Below are positions 1 through 5,806 of a DNA stretch of 5,821 nucleotides, in pieces. The DNA is from an uncultured Oscillospiraceae bacterium. GTDB taxonomy: Bacteria; Bacillota; Clostridia; Oscillospirales; Acutalibacteraceae. Position 1 is the first letter of the stretch; each line of letters begins with the position of its first letter. Made by a program: the position numbers and the translations under genes. The notes under the pieces are model-generated. The model saw nothing but the letters and a program-made list of their open reading frames with translations. It searched no databases and was not told where the DNA came from. The stretch is from assembly GCA_959596515.1 (NCBI GenBank), contig CAUFXR010000107.1, positions 1 to 5,821 of the forward strand. The letters run 5' to 3'.

Positions 1-617
1 TAAGCGGCGTCAAACAGGATCACCGCATGGTTTTCATTGGCGTAATCCACCCACTGCTTTAACTGGGCATGGTTATAAACCGCGCCGGTGGGATTATTGG
101 GAGAGCAAAGATAAATAATATCCGCTTTTACCGCAGGGTCTGGCAAAGGCAGAAAGCCGTTATCCGCGTTGGCGTTCATATAGAGAATCTTTCTGCCGTC
201 CATAATGTTGGTGTCCACATACACCGGGTAAACCGGATCCGGCACCAAAACGGTGTTATCCTGGCTAAACAGGTTCAAAATGTTGCCCACGTCGCTTTTG
301 GCGCCGTCGGAAACGAAGATCTCATCTCTATCCAGCTCGATACCACGCTGAGCGTAATAACCCTTCAGAGCCTCCTTCAAAAAGCCGTAGCCCTGTTCCG
401 GGCCGTAGCCGTGAAAAGTCTCCTTTTTCCCCATTTCGTCTACGGCACCGTGAAGCGCCTCTATGACAGCGGGAACCAAAGGCAAGGTCACATCGCCGAT
501 CCCGAGACGGATAATGTCCGCGTTAGGATTTTCCTGCTGATATTCCGCCACCTTTTTAGCGATGGTAGAGAACAGATAGCTATCGGCTACGTTCTGAAAA
601 TTATGGTTGATATTCAT
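1..617 (-). CDS. dapL: LL-diaminopimelate aminotransferase DapL, N-terminal half (cut by the window edge)
   Basis: This is a PLP-dependent class I/II aminotransferase. It converts tetrahydrodipicolinate directly to LL-diaminopimelate, with glutamate as amino donor, bypassing the succinylase and acetylase branches. About 205 residues are visible out of roughly 400 usual for the family. The ATG at 617-615 follows an AAAGGAG ribosome binding site. Diagnostic DapL blocks appear in order: RLGIGDVTLPL (about 37-47), FHGYGPEQGYGFL (about 69-81), VSDGAKSDVGNI (about 102-113), DPVYPVYVDTNIM (about 127-139), CSPNNPTG (about 168-175) and ILFDAAY at the edge. The GYGPEQGY and SDGAKSD blocks separate DapL from ordinary aspartate aminotransferases. 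The PLP-binding lysine, expected further on, lies outside the window. The gene starts 33 bases after the fused dapF, the next enzyme in the pathway, so co-expression is likely. The visible half shows no frameshift or stop. Identification is confident; whether the gene is intact cannot be judged here. Confidence 0.95.
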   Translation of the reverse strand, partial: MNINHNFQNVADSYLFSTIAKKVAEYQQENPNADIIRLGIGDVTLPLVPAVIEALHGAVDEMGKKETFHGYGPEQGYGFLKEALKGYYAQRGIELDRDEIFVSDGAKSDVGNILNLFSQDNTVLVPDPVYPVYVDTNIMDGRKILYMNANADNGFLPLPDPAVKADIIYLCSPNNPTGAVYNHAQLKQWVDYANENHAVILFDAA

Positions 618-627
618 TGGATATTTG

Positions 628-634
628 CTCCTTT
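628..634 (-). promoter_or_regulatory. Ribosome binding site of dapL
   Basis: The coding strand reads AAAGGAG, then 10 bases, then ATG at 617-615. The spacing is slightly long but usable. The 33-base gap between the dapF stop (653-651) and this ATG contains no hairpin followed by a T run. Its only palindrome is a CCGCGG hexamer. Read-through transcription from the upstream gene is therefore expected. Confidence 0.75.
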
Positions 635-650
635 CGGAATAGGCCGCGGA

Positions 651-1502
651 TTAGATTTCCACAATGCCCTCGTAAATTGTCACGGCGTTACCGGTCATGT
701 AGACTGTATCATCCGTATAGCGAATCACCAGATCGCCGCCAATCAGCTTCACGGTGATGTCGGTATCTTTCTTACAGTAGCCGTTTTCCACCGCCGCTAC
801 CGCCGCCGCGCAGGCGCCGGTGCCGCATGCCCAGGTTTCTCCGCTGCCTCTCTCCCATACTCTCATCTTCAGGGTATGGTCATCCAACACCCGGATAAAC
901 TCGGTGTTTACCCGCTCCGGGAACAGCTCGCTGGTCTCAAAAGCCGGGCCAATTTTTTCAATATCCATGGTTTCCACATCGTTTTTAAACACCACGCAAT
1001 GGGGATTGCCCATGGAAACACAGGTCACGTGGTATTCCACGCCGTCTACAATGTAGGGTACGTCAATGATCCTGTCTGCTTTCTGATCCGGCAGCTTGGA
1101 AACGTCTACCGGGACCAGCTCCGGAGTCAGCTCCGCCTTGCCCATATCCACCTTCATGGCGCAGACCTTTCTGTCATTATAAATAGGCCAGAGGGTCTTA
1201 ATTCCGCTCAAGGTTTCCACGGTGATCTTTTCCTTGGCTGGGTCCACCAGACCGTGATCATACAAGAACTTACCCACACAGCGAATACCGTTGCCGCACA
1301 TTTTGCCCTCGCTGCCGTCCAGATTGAACATACGCATTTTACCGTCGGCTACATCAGAGGGGCACACCAGGATCACGCCGTCGCCGCCGATACCGTAATG
1401 CCGGTCAGACAGCCGGACGGACAGGGCTTCCGGATTGTTGATATCATGCTGGAAGCAGTCGAAATAGATATAATCGTTGCCGCAGCCATGCATTTTGGTA
1501 AA
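651..1502 (-). other. dapF: DapF portion of the fusion: diaminopimelate epimerase (residues about 1073-1355)
   Basis: This is a PLP-independent epimerase that uses two cysteines as acid and base to interconvert LL- and meso-diaminopimelate. Both are present. Cys1141 lies in KMCGNGIRC (DapF-internal position about 78 counted from Met1064). Cys1298 lies in GSGETWACGTGACAAA (internal about 235). They correspond to Cys73 and Cys217 of the H. influenzae enzyme. Other family blocks are KMHGCGNDY near the start, YGIGGDGVILV, MGNPHCVVF and NTEFIRV, covering both halves of the pseudo-symmetric fold. The C-terminus ends normally in a short hydrophobic and acidic tail. The domain should be active. It is followed 33 bases later by dapL, which supplies its substrate, supporting a real diaminopimelate role. 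Confidence 0.94.
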
Positions 1503-4500
1503 GTTGGCCTTGATCTTCTCCGTTCTCATATTATTGATATCTACCAGTTCAGTGCTGTAGGGAGAATACCGGCTTCTCAGGGAGTTCGCCATGGCGTTGG
1601 CGGTGTCGATAGAGGTCAGGCAGGGGATACTGCGTTCCACCGCTTTCCGGCGGATCTTTACGCTGTCTCTGGTGGGGATTCTGCCCTTGGAAGAGGTGGA
1701 AATCACGTATTGGATTTTCCCGCTTTCGATCAGCTCAATGGTATTGTTATGATCATCCTCGTGGATTTTATTCACCGGGATCGCCTGAATACCGGCATCG
1801 GCGAGCACCTTGGCGGTACCCTTGGTAGCGTAAAGGGTAAAGCCCAGATCCGCGTATTTCTTGGCGGTTTCCGCGATCTCGTTCTTATCCGAATCACGGA
1901 CGGTGATAAACACGCCGCCGTTCTTTCTCATCTTGTAACCCGCGGCGATCAGGCCCTTATAGAGGGCCTCCTCCAGTGTGCCGGCAATGCCCAGCACCTC
2001 GCCGGTGGACTTCATCTCCGGCCCCAGATGGGTGTCCACGTTGATCAGCTTCTCAAAGGAGAACACCGGCACCTTGATGGCCACATAGGGGGATTTCTTA
2101 TAAAGGCCGGTGCCGTAACCCATATCCTTCAGCTTTTCACCCAGCATCGCCCGGGTAGCCAGATCCACCATGGGAACGCCGGTGACCTTGCTGATATACG
2201 GAATCGTACGGGAGGAACGGGGATTTACCTCGATCACATACAGCTCGTTGTGATAGATCAGATACTGAATATTCACAAGCCCCTTAGTATTCAGGGAGAT
2301 GGCCAGGTTTCGGGAACTTTCGATGATCTTATCCGTCATCACGTCGTTGATGTTCCAGGCGGGATACACGGCGATAGAGTCGCCGGAGTGGACGCCTGTG
2401 CGCTCAATGTGCTCCATAATGCCCGGGATCAGGATGTCCTCGCCGTCGCAGATGGCGTCGACCTCCAGCTCGGTGCCCATCAGGTATTTATCGATCAAAA
2501 TGGGATTCTCGATCTCCTGCGCCAGGATAATGGCCATATATTCCTTGATATCCGCGTCGTTAAAAGCGATAATCATGTTCTGGCCGCCCAGCACGTAAGA
2601 CGGACGCATCAGCACCGGATATCCGATCCGGTTGGCGACCTCCAGAGCTTCCTCAGTAGTCATGACCGTAAAGCCCTCGGCCCGCTTCACATGGTGTTTT
2701 TCCAGCAGTTCGTCGAACCGCTCACGGTCTTCCGCCATATCGATGCTGTCAAAGGAGGTGCCCAGCACGTTGATTCCCTGGTCATCCAGGAATTTCGCCA
2801 ACTTGATGGCGGTCTGGCCGCCGAAGGCCACAACCACGCCGTAAGGCTTTTCCGTATTGATCACGCCCATCACGTCCTCGGGGGTGAGGGGCTCGAAGTA
2901 CAGCCGGTCAGAGGTGTCGAAGTCAGTGGAAACCGTTTCCGGGTTGTTGTTGACAATAACCACCTCATAGCCCGCCTTTTTCAGCGCCCAGACGCAGTGA
3001 ACAGAAGCGTAGTCGAATTCGATACCCTGTCCGATACGGATAGGTCCGGAACCAAACACGATGACGGTTTTCCGGTTGGGGTCATCGTGCGCCAAAAATT
3101 CCAGGGCCTCATTTTCCTCATCGTAGGAAGCGTAGAAATAGGGGGTCTCAGCCGCAAACTCAGCGGCGCAGGTATCTACCATCTTGTAAACCGGGAACCG
3201 GGGATGAGCGATCTCACAGCCGGAAATTCTCTTGATGACCTTATCCAGATACCCCATCCGTTTGGCTTTCAGGTACAGTTCTTCGGTCAGTTCTCCCTTA
3301 GCCAGTTCCTTTTCCATCTCGACCAATTTTACCAGCTTATAGAGGAACCACTTATCGATCTTGGTCACGTCGTGGATATAATCCACGGACACGCCTCTCT
3401 GCAGCGCCTCATAGATCACAAACAGGCGCTCATCGTCACACACGCTGACCTTCGCTTGGACCTCTCCGTCAGAAAGGTCTTTCAACTTGGGGCTGTTGAG
3501 GGTATCCAGAGAGATCTCCGCGCCACGAACAGCCTTCATAATAGCTTCCTCAAAGGTCTGGCCGATGGCCATCACCTCTCCGGTCGCTTTCATCTGGGTT
3601 CCCAGATTTCTTTTCGCGTATACGAATTTATCAAAAGGCCACTTGGGCAGCTTAACCACCACATAGTCGATGGCAGGCTCAAAGCAGGCATAGGTGGTGC
3701 CGGTAACGGCGTTTTTAATCTCGTCGAGGGTGAAGCCAATGGCGATTTTAGTCGCCACTTTTGCAATGGGATATCCGGTAGCCTTGGAAGCCAGGGCGGA
3801 AGAACGGGACACACGGGGGTTTACCTCGATGACCGCGTATTCAAAACTGTCAGGATTCAGAGCGAACTGGACGTTACAGCCGCCCTCTACCTTCAGCACA
3901 TTGATAATATCCAGAGCGGCGGAACGGAGCATCTGATATTCCTGATCCGCCAGGGTCACCGCCGGCGCGATAACGATAGAGTCGCCGGTGTGAACGCCGA
4001 CCGGGTCGAAGTTTTCCATAGAGCAAACAGTGATGACGTTGCCCTTGCTGTCCCGGATGACCTCAAACTCAATTTCTTTCCAGCCGGAAATACACTTTTC
4101 TACCAGAACCTGTGTGATTGGGGAAAGCCGCAGGCCATTTTCCGTGATCTCTCGGAGTTCCTCCTCATTTTCCACGATACCACCGCCGGAGCCGCCCAGG
4201 GTAAAGGCCGGACGGATGATTAGCGGATAGCCGATTTCATTGGCGAAGTCCACGGCGCCTTCCACTGTGTTAACCACTTTGGAGGGAATACAGGGCTGTC
4301 CGATGGATTCCATGGTATCCTTGAACATCTGGCGGTCCTCCGCCCTATCGATGGTCTCTGGATTGGCGCCCAGCAGAGTCACTCCGTTTTTCTCCAGGAA
4401 TCCCTCTTTGGCAAGCTGCATGGACAGGGTCAGTCCTGTCTGGCCGCCAAGGGTAGAAAGCAGGCTGTCCGGCTTTTCCTTTTTGATGATCCTTTTGACG

Positions 4501-4718
4501 GTTTCCAGAGTTAAGGGCTCGATATAAATTTTATCCGCCATGGCGTTGTCGGTCATAATTGTGGCGGGATTGGAGTTCACCAGTACAACCTCCAGGCCCT
4601 CTTCCCGCAGGGCGCGGCACGCCTGGGTACCGGCATAGTCGAACTCAGCGGCCTGGCCGATCACGATCGGGCCGGAGCCGATTACCATTACCTTTTTAAG
4701 CTTTTTGTTCAGCGGCAT
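651..4718 (-). CDS. carB-dapF: Fusion protein: carbamoyl-phosphate synthase large subunit CarB + diaminopimelate epimerase DapF (1355 aa)
   Basis: One uninterrupted frame encodes two full enzymes. The CarB half phosphorylates bicarbonate, accepts ammonia from CarA and makes carbamoyl phosphate. The DapF half converts LL- to meso-diaminopimelate. Layout by residue: first ATP-grasp unit about 1-400, oligomerisation region about 401-547, second ATP-grasp unit about 548-930, MGS-like allosteric domain about 931-1051, linker about 1052-1072, DapF about 1073-1355. Separate CarB is usually about 1070 residues and DapF about 275-290, so neither part is truncated. The ATG at 4718-4716 is chosen because it sits 7 bases after GGAGGAGG and begins the family-typical N-terminus (MPLNKKLKKVMVIGSGPIVIGQ). 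It overlaps the end of carA by 10 bases, so translation is probably coupled. The stop is TAA at 653-651. A natural fusion is the simplest reading. An erroneous loss of a stop or a small indel near the junction cannot be excluded from sequence alone. Confidence 0.9.
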   Translation of the reverse strand: MPLNKKLKKVMVIGSGPIVIGQAAEFDYAGTQACRALREEGLEVVLVNSNPATIMTDNAMADKIYIEPLTLETVKRIIKKEKPDSLLSTLGGQTGLTLSMQLAKEGFLEKNGVTLLGANPETIDRAEDRQMFKDTMESIGQPCIPSKVVNTVEGAVDFANEIGYPLIIRPAFTLGGSGGGIVENEEELREITENGLRLSPITQVLVEKCISGWKEIEFEVIRDSKGNVITVCSMENFDPVGVHTGDSIVIAPAVTLADQEYQMLRSAALDIINVLKVEGGCNVQFALNPDSFEYAVIEVNPRVSRSSALASKATGYPIAKVATKIAIGFTLDEIKNAVTGTTYACFEPAIDYVVVKLPKWPFDKFVYAKRNLGTQMKATGEVMAIGQTFEEAIMKAVRGAEISLDTLNSPKLKDLSDGEVQAKVSVCDDERLFVIYEALQRGVSVDYIHDVTKIDKWFLYKLVKLVEMEKELAKGELTEELYLKAKRMGYLDKVIKRISGCEIAHPRFPVYKMVDTCAAEFAAETPYFYASYDEENEALEFLAHDDPNRKTVIVFGSGPIRIGQGIEFDYASVHCVWALKKAGYEVVIVNNNPETVSTDFDTSDRLYFEPLTPEDVMGVINTEKPYGVVVAFGGQTAIKLAKFLDDQGINVLGTSFDSIDMAEDRERFDELLEKHHVKRAEGFTVMTTEEALEVANRIGYPVLMRPSYVLGGQNMIIAFNDADIKEYMAIILAQEIENPILIDKYLMGTELEVDAICDGEDILIPGIMEHIERTGVHSGDSIAVYPAWNINDVMTDKIIESSRNLAISLNTKGLVNIQYLIYHNELYVIEVNPRSSRTIPYISKVTGVPMVDLATRAMLGEKLKDMGYGTGLYKKSPYVAIKVPVFSFEKLINVDTHLGPEMKSTGEVLGIAGTLEEALYKGLIAAGYKMRKNGGVFITVRDSDKNEIAETAKKYADLGFTLYATKGTAKVLADAGIQAIPVNKIHEDDHNNTIELIESGKIQYVISTSSKGRIPTRDSVKIRRKAVERSIPCLTSIDTANAMANSLRSRYSPYSTELVDINNMRTEKIKANFTKMHGCGNDYIYFDCFQHDINNPEALSVRLSDRHYGIGGDGVILVCPSDVADGKMRMFNLDGSEGKMCGNGIRCVGKFLYDHGLVDPAKEKITVETLSGIKTLWPIYNDRKVCAMKVDMGKAELTPELVPVDVSKLPDQKADRIIDVPYIVDGVEYHVTCVSMGNPHCVVFKNDVETMDIEKIGPAFETSELFPERVNTEFIRVLDDHTLKMRVWERGSGETWACGTGACAAAVAAVENGYCKKDTDITVKLIGGDLVIRYTDDTVYMTGNAVTIYEGIVEI
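1503..1565 (-). other. Junction and linker between CarB and DapF (residues about 1052-1072)
   Basis: CarB similarity fades after NSLRSRY (ending at residue 1051), and DapF similarity begins at NFTKMHG (from 1072). Between them lie about 20 mostly polar residues, containing ELVDINN and then a methionine at 1064 (ATG 1529-1527). No stop codon interrupts the frame. The 18 coding-strand bases before that ATG hold no GGAG-type motif, so a separate DapF start there looks weak. The ATG overlaps a TGA in another frame, giving an ATGA, the usual footprint of overlapping stop and start codons. Confidence 0.7.
1566..4718 (-). other. carB: CarB portion of the fusion (residues about 1-1051)
   Basis: Both tandem ATP-grasp units look catalytically complete. 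In the first, GSGPIVIGQAAEFDYAG (14-30), Arg129, Arg169 in RPAFTLGGSGGG, Glu215, Gln284 and EVNPR (298-302) match the E. coli ATP- and metal-binding residues at nearly identical numbers. In the second, GSGPIRIGQGIEFDYAS (556-572), Arg665, Arg705 in RPSYVLGGQ, Gln818 and EVNPRSSR (830-837) correspond to E. coli Arg675, Arg715, Gln829 and the Glu841/Asn843 region. The final MGS-like domain keeps ATKGTA (964-969) and VNKIHE (982-987), equivalent to E. coli nucleotide-effector residues Thr974, Thr977 and Lys993. It has ISTSSKGR where E. coli has INTTSGR. The CarA partner is encoded immediately upstream. Whether the enzyme serves pyrimidine synthesis, arginine synthesis or both is not decidable here. 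Confidence 0.95.
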
Positions 4719-5794
4719 GTTTTTTCCTCCTCCATCCGTGTCATAAACTTCTCAAACAGGAACATGGTGTCCAGCGGACCGCCGCAGGCTTCCGGATGGA
4801 ACTGGACGGAAAACGCCGGTATATTATGGTAATTGACACCCTCGCAGGTGCCGTCGTTGGCATTGACAAAGCTGGCTTCCGCATTGGCGGGCAGACTGTC
4901 GTTGATTACCGCGTAACCGTGGTTCTGGCTGGTAATGAACACCTTGCCGGTGGCAAGCTCTACCGCAGGCTGGTTGGCGCCCCGGTGCCCATATTTCATT
5001 TTTTCGGTTTTCGCCCCGTTCGCAAGGGCCAGAAGCTGATGGCCCAGGCAGATTCCCATAATCGGGATCTTTGTGGCGCACAGCTTTTTCAGTTCCTCAA
5101 TCACATCCACGTTTTCCGCCGGATCGCCGGGGCCGTTGGACAGCATCACGCCCTCCGGCTCGTAGGAGAGAATCTCCTCCGCCGTGGTGAAAGACGGAAC
5201 GCAAATCACCTCGCAGCCGTAATCTAGCAGACATTTCTCAATATTTTCCTTAGCGCCAAAATCCCACAACACTACCTTGTGGTTTCCTTTGCCTTCATGG
5301 ATCACCACCTCTTGAGAGGTAACTGTCTTCACCGCGTCCTTGATCCGATAGGATTTAATCTCAGGAAGCAGGGCGTCTACATCTGGCTTTTCCATGGTGA
5401 TCCGGGCGTTCATCACGCCGTATTCCCGCACGATTCTGGTCAGCGCCCGGGTATCAATGCCATAAAGACCTGGAATATTTTTTTCCTTTAAAAAAGTGTC
5501 AAGGTTCCCTTCACATCTAAAATTAGAGGGTTCTTGACACCAATCTCTCACAATATAAGCCTTCAAACGAGGCATTTGGCTTTCAAACTCCGCCGGAATC
5601 ACGCCGTAATTACCAATCAAAGGAAAAGTTTGAACCACGATCTGTCCATAATAGCTGGGATCGGTAAGGGTCGCCAAATAGCCGGTCATCGCCGTAGTGA
5701 AAACAAGTTCCCCTGTAACGTCAAACGCGGCGCCAAAACTCTTTCCTTCAAAAACAGTACCGTTTTCCAGAATTAAGTACGCTGTCTGTTCCAT
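4709..5794 (-). CDS. carA: Carbamoyl-phosphate synthase small subunit CarA (glutamine amidotransferase)
   Basis: CarA hydrolyses glutamine and passes ammonia through a tunnel to CarB in the cytoplasm. The protein is 361 residues, close to the usual 350-385. The N-terminal CPSase small-chain domain spans about 1-150 and includes LENGTVFEGKSFG, TAMTGY, DPSYYGQIV and GIDTRALTR. The class I amidotransferase domain follows from about 172, with MLSNGPGDP, GICLGHQ (nucleophile Cys249), SQNHGYAV and QFHPEA (His333 and Glu335). The whole Cys-His-Glu triad is therefore present. The ATG at 5794-5792 follows GGAGG by 7 bases. The TGA stop at 4711-4709 lies inside the start of carB, a 10-base overlap in a different frame, which suggests coupled synthesis of the two subunits. 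Codons around residues 82-108 are markedly AT-rich and contain an inverted repeat (see the separate entry). Only 27 bases upstream are visible, so the operon promoter and any pyrimidine-responsive leader lie outside the window. Confidence 0.97.
   Translation of the reverse strand: MEQTAYLILENGTVFEGKSFGAAFDVTGELVFTTAMTGYLATLTDPSYYGQIVVQTFPLIGNYGVIPAEFESQMPRLKAYIVRDWCQEPSNFRCEGNLDTFLKEKNIPGLYGIDTRALTRIVREYGVMNARITMEKPDVDALLPEIKSYRIKDAVKTVTSQEVVIHEGKGNHKVVLWDFGAKENIEKCLLDYGCEVICVPSFTTAEEILSYEPEGVMLSNGPGDPAENVDVIEELKKLCATKIPIMGICLGHQLLALANGAKTEKMKYGHRGANQPAVELATGKVFITSQNHGYAVINDSLPANAEASFVNANDGTCEGVNYHNIPAFSVQFHPEACGGPLDTMFLFEKFMTRMEEEKTCR
4726..4733 (-). promoter_or_regulatory. Ribosome binding site of carB inside the carA 3' end
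   Basis: The coding strand reads GGAGGAGG, then 7 bases, then the carB ATG. The motif encodes the Met-Glu-Glu-Glu near the carA C-terminus, so it serves as both codons and ribosome binding site. Its strength and position fix the carB start and fit translational coupling of the two subunits. Confidence 0.85.
5474..5540 (-). promoter_or_regulatory. Terminator-like inverted repeat with an overlapping promoter-like motif inside carA (speculative)
   Basis: On the coding strand, GTGTCAAG (5540-5533) and CTTGACAC (5503-5496) are perfect 8-base inverted arms, followed at once by TTTTTT (5495-5490). Inside the arms, CCC (5530-5528) can pair with GGG (5509-5507), and TCTA with TAGA, giving an irregular extended stem. 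The shape resembles an intrinsic terminator, but the stem is only half GC and the site is translated as carA codons about 85-102. The right arm also contains a consensus TTGACA (5502-5497). It is followed after 17 bases by AATATT (5479-5474), a 4/6 match to a -10 box. Either role is unproven, and chance is possible. Confidence 0.25.
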
Positions 5795-5801
5795 AGTCTT
5801 G

Positions 5802-5806
5802 CCTCC
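5802..5806 (-). promoter_or_regulatory. Ribosome binding site of carA
   Basis: The coding strand reads CTGGAGGC, with 7 bases between GGAGG and the ATG at 5794-5792. The remaining upstream bases, to the window edge, show no promoter. They may be the end of another gene, but they are too short to tell. Confidence 0.8.

Noticed and set aside
618..650. Possible terminator between dapF and dapL
   Set aside because: The 33-base gap has only a CCGCGG palindrome and no stem followed by a T run.
651..1529. Independent dapF gene starting at the internal ATG 1529-1527
   Set aside because: The frame is continuous with carB and there is no Shine-Dalgarno motif in the 18 bases before this ATG, so separate initiation is not supported. 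A low level of internal initiation cannot be excluded.
2299..2844. Two short plus-strand open frames over carB
   Set aside because: Both lie opposite the second ATP-grasp unit, are rich in Ser and Met, and have no domain signature. They are typical out-of-frame shadows.
3590..3814. 74-codon minus-strand frame within carB
   Set aside because: It lies in another frame of the same strand as the conserved CarB ATP-grasp region, is proline-rich and low in information, and has no domain.
69..4223. 1384-codon open frame on the plus strand
   Set aside because: It is exactly codon-antisense to carB-dapF and dapL, and its openness follows from missing TTA, CTA and TCA sense codons. Its translation is His-, Gly- and Asp-rich with no recognisable domain, and the opposite strand encodes clear conserved enzymes.
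4824..5081. 85-codon minus-strand frame within carA
   Set aside because: It is out of frame with the conserved amidotransferase core, and its Arg-, Gly- and Pro-rich composition is typical of a GC-rich shadow.
4796..5227. 143-codon open frame on the plus strand over carA
   Set aside because: It is codon-antisense to the carA amidotransferase domain and ends at a sense CTA codon. It shows no recognisable protein features.
5279..5776. Two plus-strand open frames of 70 and 80 codons over carA
   Set aside because: Both are antisense shadows of the carA N-terminal domain without recognisable motifs.
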